Assembly: GCA_012719125.1 (NCBI GenBank)
Contig: JAAYAY010000194.1
Span: forward strand, 1-64,000
Reading direction: 5' to 3'
From: Planctomycetaceae bacterium
Lineage (GTDB): Bacteria > Planctomycetota > Planctomycetia > Pirellulales > Thermoguttaceae
Length of the DNA stretch: 64,000 nt
Shown in pieces: positions 43,322-52,300 of this stretch. Position 1 is the stretch's first letter. Each line of letters starts with the position of its first letter. The notes under the pieces were generated by a model. It searched no databases. It was not told where the DNA came from and saw only the letters and a program-made list of their open reading frames with translations. A program made the position numbers and the translations under genes.

Positions 43322-44860
43322 ATGTTGGCAAAACTGCGGACATTCGCGTTGGTCGGCATCGATGCGGTGCCTATTGAGGTCGAAGTCGACGTCTCCCCCA
43401 GTGGGCTGCCGAAGAGCATTCTGGTGGGCCTGCCCGAGGCGGCCGTCAAGGAGAGCACCCACCGGGTCGACCGGGCGATCGTCAATTCGGGTTACATCCA
43501 TCCGGATCATCGGATCGTGATCAACCTGGCCCCGGCCGAGCTTCCGAAACAGGCGGCCTCGTTCGATCTGCCGATCAGCCTGGGAATCCTGGCCGGCAGC
43601 GGACAGTTTGACTCCGATCGTTTGACCGGCTACGCGGTGGTGGGGGAGCTGGCCCTGGACGGGACGACACGGCCTACGAAGGGGGCCCTGTCGATGGCGA
43701 TGGCGGCCGCGAAGGAAGCCGGCGTTCGCGGGCTGCTGGTGCCCAGTGCGAGCGCGGCCGAGGCTGCGGTCGTCGAGAATATCGACGTCATCGCCGTGGC
43801 CAGCCTTGCCCAGGCCGTGGCTTTCCTCGGCGGCGAGATCGAGATCGACCCCACGCCCTCGAATCTCGACGATCTGTTCCGCCGCTTCTCGCAGTACAAC
43901 GACGACTTCTCCGACGTTCGAGGCCAGGAGATGGCCAAGCGGGCGCTGACGGTGGCGGCGGGCGGCGGGCATAATCTGCTGATGGTGGGACCGCCGGGGT
44001 CGGGAAAGACGATGCTTGCCAAGCGGATGCCGACCATTCTGCCGGACCTGACCCCGGAGGAATCGATCGAGACGACGCGGATCTACAGCGCCGTGGGGCG
44101 GCTCAAGCCGGGGCAGCCGCTGCTGGCCGTCCGGCCCTTCCGGTCGCCCCATCATACGATCAGCAACGCCGGGCTGGTGGGCGGAGGTTCCACGCCGTCG
44201 CCGGGCGAGATCTCGCTGGCCCACAACGGCGTGCTCTTTCTCGATGAACTGCCGGAGTTCAACCGCCAGACGTTGGAAGTGCTCCGCCAGCCGCTGGAGG
44301 ACGGCGTGGTGACCATCTCGCGGGCCCTTTCGGCCAACACGTTCCCGGCCAACTTCATGCTGATCGCCGCCTTGAACCCGTGCCCGTGCGGCTACCGCAA
44401 CGACCCGCGGCGCGACTGCCACTGCACGGTGCCGCAGATCGAGCGGTACATGAGCAAGATGTCTGGGCCGCTGCTGGACCGGATCGACATCCACATCGAG
44501 GTGCCGGCCGTCCCTTATCGCGAGTTGCAGAGCGACACGCCGGGCACCTCGAGCGACGAGATCCGCGGCCAGGTCTCTGCCGCCCGTCAGGTGCAGGCGG
44601 AACGCTTCAACGGCAGCCGGACGCGGTGCAACGCCGACATGAGTCACCGCGAGACGCGCCGCCACTGCCGGCTCAGTTCTGAGGCCGACGATCTGCTGCG
44701 GGCGTCGGTGACAGAACTAGGCCTCTCCGCCCGAGCCCACGACAAGGTTCTCCGCGTCGCGCGCACCATTGCCGACCTGGACGGCTGCCCGGGGATTCAG
44801 CTTGAGCACCTGAACGAGGCGATCAATTATCGGTTGTTGGATCGGAATTTGTGGAAGTGA
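43322..44860 (+). CDS. comM: ComM/YifB family Mg-chelatase-like AAA+ ATPase
   Basis: A complete 512-residue member. The N-terminal Lon-protease-like fold (VEVDVSPSGLPKSILVGLPEAAVKES) precedes a ChlI-type AAA+ domain: MVGPPGSGKTMLAKR (Walker A), GVLFLDELPEFN (Walker B), RPFRSPHHTISNAGLVGGG, and LIAALNPCPCGYRNDPRRDCHC with its zinc-like cysteines. The C-terminal region has SGPLLDRIDIHIEVPAV with sensor arginines. In Vibrio and other bacteria ComM is a hexameric branch-migration helicase needed for integrating transformed DNA. Start ATG 43322. It is transcribed alone, between the two inverted leader elements. Confidence 0.92.
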   Translation: MLAKLRTFALVGIDAVPIEVEVDVSPSGLPKSILVGLPEAAVKESTHRVDRAIVNSGYIHPDHRIVINLAPAELPKQAASFDLPISLGILAGSGQFDSDRLTGYAVVGELALDGTTRPTKGALSMAMAAAKEAGVRGLLVPSASAAEAAVVENIDVIAVASLAQAVAFLGGEIEIDPTPSNLDDLFRRFSQYNDDFSDVRGQEMAKRALTVAAGGGHNLLMVGPPGSGKTMLAKRMPTILPDLTPEESIETTRIYSAVGRLKPGQPLLAVRPFRSPHHTISNAGLVGGGSTPSPGEISLAHNGVLFLDELPEFNRQTLEVLRQPLEDGVVTISRALSANTFPANFMLIAALNPCPCGYRNDPRRDCHCTVPQIERYMSKMSGPLLDRIDIHIEVPAVPYRELQSDTPGTSSDEIRGQVSAARQVQAERFNGSRTRCNADMSHRETRRHCRLSSEADDLLRASVTELGLSARAHDKVLRVARTIADLDGCPGIQLEHLNEAINYRLLDRNLWK

Positions 44861-45230
44861 GGGGGCACAGGATTTCTGCGAGGGTTAAAGCGTGGGTGTA
44901 GCAGTTGGAGGAGGGTGGTTTCTGCCGGCGTGGTTTGAAAGGCCCTCTCGAAAGGATGGCCTATTCCCTTGGCTGTCCCGAGCGTGGAGGGATTGGCCGC
45001 ACCGCGAATTATTCGCGGTTGCTGCGCTGGAGATTCCGGAAAGAACAGAATACGGAAGCCGCCCAGCATTCTGTCCGAAGTCCGGCGTTGCCCCCGAGCA
45101 TCGAGCATTTTCAACGTGTCAAGCTCGCACGTCCCTCACCGTTAGCCACGGTCGTCGTCCGTACAGCAGTTGGCGGCTGTTCATACGAATGTGATGTCCT
45201 TCCTGCTTGTCGCGTACATCGCCTACGCCT
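44861..45230. other. Gene-free stretch with a degenerate copy of downstream coding sequence
   Basis: No intact gene is seen. Bases 45107-45160 resemble 45290-45345 (CAAGCT(C/T)CGC, CGTCCCTC, TAGCC, GGTCG), the part encoding the C-terminus of the next gene. This looks like a decayed partial duplication of that gene's 3' end. CGCGAATTATTCGCG near 45003 is a small perfect hairpin. Confidence 0.35.
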
Positions 45231-45698
45231 TCACAGTGCCGCCGCGGTGGGCTGGGGGGTGATGTCTCCGGCCGAAAAATGCCAAGCGTTGTAGAACACT
45301 TGCAGGTGTACAAGCTTCGCGTCCCTCTTCGTAGCCGGTCGCTCGGCCTTGGGGGCTGGCCGTTTGACGATACGACTGCCGATCGTTCTCCAGATATCCC
45401 GCGCCCAGATATTGAGTGAATGTTCCGACTCAAGCCATTTGCGATCCATTGCCGCTTGGATGACCGCGCGGATATCCCGAGGCCGAATCACTGGGGCGTC
45501 GCAGGCTGGCCAAGTGACGGTCAAGACATGGTTGGGGCTCTCTTCAAGAAGTACGATGAGGCGATCGGGAGCCCATTCGTGACCATTTCTTGCATAGGCC
45601 ACCGAGGATTTGTCTAAGGGCTCGTTGAAGTCACACTTCCAGCGGAACCGCCGACCATTCACCGTGATCAGTCGACAACCGCGCCATCTTTTCGCCAT
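45231..45698 (-). CDS. Hypothetical planctomycete protein
   Basis: A 155-residue protein without a recognised family. ATG 45698 follows GAGGA closely, a good ribosome site. The N-terminal 100 residues are mixed alpha/beta (RLITVNGRRFRWKCDFNE, RLIVLLEESPNHVLTVTW) with a possible ligand-binding strand pair, followed by a helix (DIRAVIQAAMDRKWLES). The C-terminal 45 residues are basic and low in complexity, and may be an addition. It is cytosolic by sequence. It is one of three small minus-strand genes in a gene-poor zone between the inverted leader elements. Confidence 0.6.
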   Translation of the reverse strand: MAKRWRGCRLITVNGRRFRWKCDFNEPLDKSSVAYARNGHEWAPDRLIVLLEESPNHVLTVTWPACDAPVIRPRDIRAVIQAAMDRKWLESEHSLNIWARDIWRTIGSRIVKRPAPKAERPATKRDAKLVHLQVFYNAWHFSAGDITPQPTAAAL

Positions 45699-45858
45699 AA
45701 ATCCTCTTTCACATCCTCACTACAGAGGCGCCTTGTCACGCCACCACGTGCCCCGTAATTCGGTGGTTTTCTGGGGGCGCGTCACAAATGGCGTGAGTAG
45801 ATCAAATAGATCACGCCGCAACGTCCACGATCAATGGCTCGCGGCTAGTGATTGTCAA

Positions 45859-46215
45859 TCACGATTGACTGTCACGCGAGCCCTTTGTGTCGCGTGGTTC
45901 GGACCGCCGTTTGGTGAAAGGACGAAATATCCATGCGAGTCCGAGCGCCGCGAGCAGTCCGCCAAGCCAACCGCCCAGGAGGATGCCGTCGACCAAGACC
46001 GCTGCGGAGTTTAGGGCTGGATTCTTGTTGAGTTTGTGCAGATCGACAGGATCGGAATAAGACGCTGAACCTGTCTGGCTCGGCTCCGGTTCGCTCGCCT
46101 GCTCTTTCAAGGATGCAAAGTCCGGATCGCGGACGCCCTCCTTGGATGTCCCGCAATTCCAGCACACCTCGAATGAATCTCGAACAGACCCGTCGCACTG
46201 AGGGCATTTCCACAT
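45859..46215 (-). CDS. Zinc-ribbon membrane protein of unknown function
   Basis: A 118-residue protein. The N-terminus MWKCPQCDGSVRDSFEVCWNCG is a rubredoxin-like zinc ribbon made of two CxxC knuckles, a module seen at the start of many planctomycete proteins. A polar linker follows, then one hydrophobic segment (VDGILLGGWLGGLLAALGLAWIF) and a basic tail, so it is probably an inner-membrane protein with a cytosolic zinc ribbon. ATG 46215 has GAGGAGA eight bases upstream. No function is known for this arrangement. Confidence 0.7.
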   Translation of the reverse strand: MWKCPQCDGSVRDSFEVCWNCGTSKEGVRDPDFASLKEQASEPEPSQTGSASYSDPVDLHKLNKNPALNSAAVLVDGILLGGWLGGLLAALGLAWIFRPFTKRRSEPRDTKGSRDSQS

Positions 46216-46258
46216 CGATGCGTCTCCTCTCGAACCAGCTTGCCCAAGGTCCGGGCTC

Positions 46259-46780
46259 CTAGCTCGTGCTTATTCCACGCTGCCACACCTGCTTCGTGCA
46301 ACACAAACGCACGTCAGCATTGTCCCCGTCAGTCCAAAATCTCCAGAGAAATGCATAGTGAGGCCCCTCCAACTCGTTGATAATCACTTCGCGGTTGTCA
46401 GAGGTAATATGGAATCGCCAGATCGGCCAGAGCCACAGCCCTTTGTCAAGTGCCGGTCCAGGATCACAGTCGTCGAGGTCGATGCTCAGCAGCCCGTCAC
46501 GATCGTAGCGCCAAGCCCGGATTGCATCGCCCTGGCAGTGCAACCGCTTCCGATCGGCAGCATCATATTCAACAGCGAAGATGCCGTCGATCCTCCGACG
46601 GTGAAACAACGTAAATACAAGGGATCCAAAGCACCCGTCCGGTGAGTTGACTGAAGTCCATCGCTCCGCAACTCGCTGAAGCACGAGTTCTCGGATTCTC
46701 GTCCGTATCGGATCATCCACGCGCATCAACCTAGCGTGTTTGCAGTCGGTATCATGCGGCAAGTCTGGTTGCCATACCAC
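46259..46780 (-). CDS. Hypothetical protein
   Basis: A 173-residue protein that I do not recognise. GTG 46780 gives the longest form. ATG 46726 is an alternative that begins a plausible amphipathic helix (DPIRTRIRELVLQRVAERW). The core alternates strands with tryptophan-rich stretches (GLWLWPIWRFHITSDNRE, YAFLWRFWTDG), suggesting a small beta-sheet domain. There is no signal peptide, membrane segment or catalytic motif. It is transcribed in the same direction as the two preceding small genes, with 43-base spacing to the zinc-ribbon gene. Confidence 0.5.
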   Translation of the reverse strand: MVWQPDLPHDTDCKHARLMRVDDPIRTRIRELVLQRVAERWTSVNSPDGCFGSLVFTLFHRRRIDGIFAVEYDAADRKRLHCQGDAIRAWRYDRDGLLSIDLDDCDPGPALDKGLWLWPIWRFHITSDNREVIINELEGPHYAFLWRFWTDGDNADVRLCCTKQVWQRGISTS

Positions 46781-47493
46781 AGATAGGTTGTACTCGCCCT
46801 ACCGCTGTGTCTCAATATCGGAAAAACGGGGTCATGCTACAACGGGCTTCATTCAGTCGGCGCTCTTCGCGGGATGGGCGTATCACAAATGGTTCGGTTT
46901 TCGCCATATCTCTCTGCTGCTCAGCAATTTGCCACGTTTCCCATGAGTCGCAGTCCGAAACCACCATCTCGGAAAACAAATCCCCGAGAAGCCGTGACGC
47001 AAGCGATTCTTAACATAACCGGCCCCGTCTGACAGCCACTCCCTACCGGGGAGTGCGTGTCCAGTACTCGAACTCAATCGCCGGGCTCGCCTCACAAACC
47101 AGATGAATCCTTCTCCTATGCGCATCTCGCCGCTACAACGCGATGGAACCAATTGAACCGGGCGACACACCCGGCTGATCACCGGGCGTGAAACCAGACC
47201 AACGCCAAGGCCATGCGGGGCCGCATCCCTGCGTGGCCTTTTTGCGTTGGTTTCGCCCTCATCGCGGGTGGGCCAGTGCTCAGTGAGGTCTCATACGCCT
47301 CGCCGATCGGGTGCAACTCCCAGACTCGCCACTTGGGAGGAAAGGGAAGGTCAGCGTTCCCCCCCTCCTCGTCCGTGCAATAGTCCAGCATCGCCAGTTC
47401 CGAGTCCCCCGTCCCTGTCAACTCGTCCGCCGCGACCGAATCCCCGCCTTCGCTCTCATCCTCTCACTCATCCGGGGGTGTTCAAAAAACCGC
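46781..47493. other. Gene-poor stretch with hairpins
   Basis: No supported gene is found. CACTCCC (47037-47043) and GGGAGTG (47049-47055) form a perfect hairpin extended by GACA/TGTC outside. A large terminator-like hairpin is listed separately at 47207. An 80-residue minus-strand frame at 47179-47421 has no family or ribosome site. The area may hold an unrecognised small RNA. Confidence 0.35.
47207..47243 (+). terminator. Long hairpin followed by a T-run
   Basis: AAGGCC-AT-GC-G-GGG pairs with CCC-T-GC-GT-GGCCTT around a CCGCAT loop and is followed by further Ts. An outer repeat ACCAACGC (47198-47205) pairs with GCGTTGGT (47244-47251). This has the form of a plus-strand intrinsic terminator, although no plus-strand gene is seen upstream. 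Confidence 0.55.
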
Positions 47494-47521
47494 TTGACAT
47501 TTCCTCGCCACTTGATAACAT
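47494..47521 (+). promoter_or_regulatory. Predicted promoter of leader element copy 2
   Basis: TTGACA, a 16-base spacer and TAACAT, overlapping the GATAACATCG block shared with copy 1. The -35 box is perfect and the -10 box is weaker than in copy 1. It reads away from comM. Confidence 0.5.
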
Positions 47522-48160
47522 CGTATCTGTGTACGTCAGTATAGATACAAGAAAGACCCCGCAGCGTCTTGCCCGACCCGGCCGACCATGCGATTCTGCC
47601 CGATTCCCACAACTCGCCCCCCCCCAAGTGAGCCAAAAGTACCCCAAAAAAACTCCGCGCATCAATGTCAACAATGCAAACAATGCAGACCGCGCAGCGC
47701 CCGCCGTATTCACCACATCCGTGAGTGCTCCCCTGAAACCCCAAGATATTGGCAGAATCCGCTCCCCGTTGACCAACTTCCACCCGCAGGGTTTCTACTG
47801 TCTTCGACGTTGTTTCTCCTATTCCTCTCCTCGAACCACCCCCGCCGTTCACCAAACTCCTTGCAGGAATTCAACTTAGATAAGATACTTCCAACTTCGC
47901 CAATCCCCTCTTTTGCATGGTAGTCAAAGTGATTCTGCGCATCCGACGACGCCGTAAACCATTACGAAACAACACGATAACGATCGTTGTTCGATGGAGC
48001 AATCGACCGATAAGTGGAACAACCTCCAGCCGGGCCCGCAACCAATCCGTAACAACTTCTGGTAGCCGGTAACCCCAGAGCCGGGCAAGCCCGCAACCCA
48101 ACCTTCTCAAACGTGCGCTCACCATGCGCAGGAGTCCCGAACAAAGACTCGAAAGAACGG
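47494..48160 (+). repeat. Leader-like element, copy 2
   Basis: Same block order as copy 1 but on the plus strand: promoter, GATAACATCG, AGCCAAAAGTAC, TCAATGTCAACAATG, GATATTGGCA, CGTTGACCAACT, the 113 bp core (47904-48016), TAGCCGGT, and then the extra 3' module (48083-48160) that also occurs at 36751-36831. GTATCT/AGATAC close to the promoter can form a hairpin. There is no plus-strand gene for 1.2 kb behind it, so if transcribed it makes a free RNA. Confidence 0.8.
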
Positions 48161-48176
48161 TTCAGCCTCTTCATCG

Positions 48177-48192
48177 ATCTTTGAAAACTGAA
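48177..48192 (+). promoter_or_regulatory. boxA-like sequence without rRNA
   Basis: ATCTTTGAAAACTGAA closely resembles the boxA antitermination element of rRNA leaders, and such boxes also occur in CRISPR leaders. It stands 17 bases after leader copy 2. What follows (48193-48485) is neither 16S nor 23S rRNA, nor a repeat array. Confidence 0.45.
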
Positions 48193-48485
48193 ACGGCCCC
48201 CCGCCCCGAGGTAGGACCTCCCAGGCTCGACCGTGAGCCCGCAAGGGGCTCGCCCTGTCCTCGCAGCAGCCCGCACGCCATCAGGTGCGGTGCCTGTCCC
48301 CTTTTTCGTCAGCCCGCCTTCGCCAAGTGACGCACTCAAGCGAGACGCCGCGACGCGAGGTCTTCGCCTCCAGTCAAGAAACGCCACAGGCCAATCGGAC
48401 TACTCTTTCCGTCGATGTCGACGGATGAGAGATCGTCCGAATGGCCTGCCGCGCTGTTTCCAGACTTACGGGAGTGACGGCCCGA

Positions 48486-48812
48486 TCAGACCACCATCTC
48501 CTTGAGGTTCTTCAGAGGTCGAGCCTTGACGACGTTCTTGGCCGGCTTGGCGGGAACATCCATCAATTCGCCCGGCTTGAACGGGTTGGGCACGCCCTTC
48601 TTGGCCGCTTGAGCGGGCTTTCTTATCTTGACGATTTTCACAAGTCCGGGGAGCGTGAACGCTCCCGGTCCGCGGCTGCCAAGATTCTTCTTGATTTCCG
48701 CGTCCAGCGCGTCAAAGACGGCACCGACGTCTTTCTTGTTCAGCCCGGTTGCCTCCGCGATGGTGGCAATGATCTGAGTCTTGGTGGGTGGCTTTTTGAC
48801 AGCCTTCGGCAT
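48486..48812 (-). CDS. HU/IHF-family DNA-binding protein
   Basis: A 108-residue protein with the HU fold. The helical dimerisation part is KTQIIATIAEATGLNKKDVGAVFDALDAEIKKNL, followed by GAFTLPGLVKIVKIRKPAQAAKKGVPNPFKPGE, the beta arm that wraps DNA, with the proline expected at its tip (GVPNPF). The C-terminal helix is short. HU proteins bend and compact DNA. AAGGAGG precedes ATG 48812. It is transcribed alone, convergent with leader element copy 2. Confidence 0.85.
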   Translation of the reverse strand: MPKAVKKPPTKTQIIATIAEATGLNKKDVGAVFDALDAEIKKNLGSRGPGAFTLPGLVKIVKIRKPAQAAKKGVPNPFKPGELMDVPAKPAKNVVKARPLKNLKEMVV

Positions 48813-49349
48813 GATCGAAACCCTCCTTGCAAGGTTCGTGAAACTACCAGTGTCGCCCGTCCTATGCAGTCGACGGGATGATTAGACCCCGTTTTTTCGA
48901 AATTACAAGACGAAAACGAGCAAAACCCTGAAAAAATCGGCAAAAATTGACTCCGACCCCGCTTGTTTCCCGTGATTTCCAGGGTTTTGGGCACTGCTCA
49001 CGGGGCGAAGTGCCGTTTAACCCTGTGATTCCAAGGGCGACGAGAAGACGCAACAGGCCACCTTTGAGAGGTGTTCTGTGTGAATTTGTTGTATTTAATA
49101 GTTGCATTTTCCCGATTCTCCCAACGCTATAACGAGGCTCGAAGAATGCTCCGGCGAGCGGCATAGGAGCGTTCACGCACTGCTTCGGGAACCGAGCGGC
49201 CCGCGGGTACTCGACACGCCCAGGAAGCGATCACTTCGTTTCTGCTTGCCAATCCTGGAGAAATCATCTAAGATTTTTAATAGTAAACATTTACGAAGAT
49301 TCTCGGCGGTCCGGCAAGGGGCGTTGCGACGATTCCCGGAGACGGTTAC
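48813..49349. other. Divergent intergenic region between the HU-like and PQQ/TPR genes
   Basis: No gene is seen. The HU side contains A/T-rich tracts (GTTTTTTCGAAATTACAAG). The right side carries the promoter candidate listed at 49246. Two neighbouring segments contain CCAGGG/CCCTG hairpin halves near 48980 and 49020. Confidence 0.4.
49246..49274 (+). promoter_or_regulatory. Predicted promoter of the PQQ/TPR-MoxR operon
   Basis: TTGCCA, a 17-base spacer and TAAGAT, with AT-rich sequence (TTTTTAATAGTAAACATTTACG) directly behind. It lies 76 bases upstream of the TTG start and is the only promoter-like sequence found before this gene set. Confidence 0.4.
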
Positions 49350-52300
49350 TTGACGACAGACAAACGAGCGGAGCAGCAGAGCACCAGGCCCGTCTTCCGC
49401 GGCATTACTCGCCCCGCGCCTGTTGGTCGTCTTCTGGCCGCTGCGGTGTGGCTGGTTGCCGCGGTGGTCGCTCTCGGCGAACGCGAGTGTCTGGGCCAAC
49501 TCCCCGGCGGCGCGCAACCTGCCGATTCTCCGTCAGCCGATCTCGCACAAGCCGATGCGGTGTTTGCCCCGGCGGAGCGCAGCGTGATTCTGCTACTGGA
49601 CCGGACCCGGTTGTTGCTCCAGGAGGATCGATACGCGGAAGCCGTTCAATGCCTCGACAGGATTCTGAGCGGGAACGAGGACTACTTCTTCCGACCCGAC
49701 GCCAATACGTCGGTTCACCGCAGCATCAAGTCGGAGGCGAGGGGATTGCTCGGTTCCCTTCCTCCCAGCGGGCGGAAGTCGTACGAGTTGCAGTTTGGGG
49801 CCTATGCTCGCTCGATGCTCGATGAGGGGGTGGAAACCGGCAGCGTTCCAATGATTGCCGAGGTGGCCCGGCGGTTCTTCCACACCGAGGCCGGGTACGA
49901 GGCAAGTTATCTCCTCGGGCTGCACCACATGGACCACGGGCGACCGCTGGTCGCCGCCTTGACGCTGAGGCGTCTCCGGGACGAATCGCATCAGACCGAT
50001 CGTTTTGAGCCCTCGCTGAGCCTCGTCATGGCTCGCTGCTGGCTGGCAGCAGGGATGCCGGAGCAAGCCCGCCAGACGCTGGATGCGTTGCGCGACGCCT
50101 ACCGAGGTCGCCCGGTGACGATCGAAGGTCGCGAAGCGGCCCTGTTCGGAGCGGACGACGACGCCCTGGATTGGCTGCTGGCCTCGCTGGGACCGGAGAA
50201 CGCAAGCCTGGCGGCTGAACCCGACGACTGGACGATTCACGGCGGCTCTCCGCAACGACTTGCGGTCAGCCGTGGGAGCCGCCCGTTGATGAACGCTCGC
50301 TGGCACATTCCGGCAACGGACTATCCGGCCGTGGAAGCAATGATCGATCAAATCCAGCAGCAGCAGGAGGAGAGGGAGGCCGCCCTGCTGCCGGGGCTGC
50401 ATCCGCTGGTAATCGGCAACGCAGTACTGATGCGGACCGCAACGAACCTGCTGGCCGTCGATCTTGAGACAGGCAAACGCCTCTGGGAGGTACCTGCCGA
50501 GGAACCGTTTGAGGCGGCCGTGGATCCGTTGCCCAACCTTCCCAATAGGCTGCAATCGAATCTTGACACCGGCTTGCTTCTCAGGCTCTGGGGCGACGCT
50601 GCGTTCGGCACGCTTTCCAGCGACGGGCGGCGAGTGTTTGCCGTCGAAGACCTGCACCTGCCCATGCCGGCCGTCTACGCGAGGCTTCCGCTGATTCCGG
50701 GAATCCGGGGCAGGTCTCAGGAAACGTCGCTGACCACCAATCGCCTCGCAGCGTTCGACATCCGTTCCGAAGGGAAGCTGCAGTGGGAACTGGGGGGGCC
50801 CCATTCCGAAACGCCGTTGCCGTTGGCGGGAGCGTTCTTCCTCGGTCCGCCGCTGCCGTTGCTCGGCGATCTGTACGTGTTGGCCGAGATCGAGGGCGAA
50901 GTCCGCGTGCTCGCCTTGAATGCCGAGACCGGCGACGTGCTCTGGCAGCAGCAGTTGGCCGTGGTTGCCGAGAGCGTTTACCTCAACACGTTGCGCCGCG
51001 TGTCGGGCGTGTCGCCCTCCTATGCCGACGGCATCCTCGTATGCCCCACGTCGCACCACTCGATCGTCGCCCTCGAACTGACGACCCGGTCGCTGCTGTG
51101 GGGATACAGCTACGCCGACACGGAAGGCGCAAACGAGCGGGGGGCGAACCTGTTTGGTTCGGCGCGGCACCAACTCGCCAATCCGGCAGACCGCTGGACC
51201 GACTCGACCCTGATCGTTGCAGACGGGCGAGTGTTGGCCACGCCGATCGACTCGGAGCAGCTCCATTGCCTCAGTCTCGACGACGGCCGGCTGCTGTGGC
51301 GAGTTCCCCGAGGCGACCGGCTCTACGTGGCTGCCGTCGACGACGGCAAGGTGGTGATTGCCGGGCGGAAGGGGCTCACCGCTCTCAGCCTGCAAAATGG
51401 GGAACCCGCCTGGGACAATCGCCTGGCTGCCTGCCCCGCCGATTCCGAGCCGAGCGGGCGGGGATTCAGCGACGGGAATCTCTACTATCTGCCGCTGACG
51501 GGCGGCAAGTTGATGACCGTCCGTCTGTCCGACGGCAAGGTCGAACAGGTTTACAGGTCGCGCCGCGGTTGCGAGTTGGGAAATCTCGTCTGCCACGGCA
51601 GCAGGATCATCTCTCAGCATGCCGGCGGGGTCGAGGCCTACGATCAGTTCGAAGCCTTGCAGAAGTCGGTGAACGAGCGTCTGGCCGCCCAACCCGATGA
51701 CGCCGAGGCCCTGGCGCTTCGCGGCGAAGTCCTTTGGGACGCGGGTCATCTCGACGAGGCGGTCGAGTGTCTGCGAAAGTCGATTCAGTTGAGCGATTCG
51801 TTCCGGGCACGCTCGCTTCTGCGCGACGTGATGTTCGACGGCCTCGAGAGGGAATTCGCGCGCTATCAGGCCTGCGGCGATGAGATTGAAACGCTTTTGG
51901 ACACGGTCGACGATCGGGCCAGGTTTCACCGCTTGAACGCCGCCGGGTGGGAGACTGCCGGCCGGTACGATCGAGCGCTGGCGGAGTATCGCACTCTGGT
52001 TGCGATTGATCTGGAGCAGGACGGTTTTGTGGAGGTCGACGACGGCTACTCGGTGCGCCAGGATCGGTGGATTTGGAACCGCCTGCTCCACCTTGCCGAA
52101 ACGGCTCCCGACACGGTTCGTGCCGAGTTGGTGGACTGGGTCGGCGACACGCTGCAGTCGGCACAACTCGCACAAGGGCCCGACCGGATCGGACGTGCGC
52201 TGCAATACTTCGGCGGGCTCCCGGGGACTCGGGAGGCGACGGATGAATGGATCCGGCGTCTGGCGGGCGCGGGGCGACTGGCGGAGGCGGAACTTGCGCT

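Noticed and set aside
47010-47110. Possible tRNA on the minus strand, because GTTCGAG and a stem-loop occur.
   Set aside because: The T-arm stem does not pair, no acceptor stem can be formed, and the anticodon arm is missing.
48193-48485. Possible CRISPR array or rRNA after the boxA-like sequence.
   Set aside because: No direct repeats of 25-40 bases with regular spacing and no 16S or 23S conserved strings were found.
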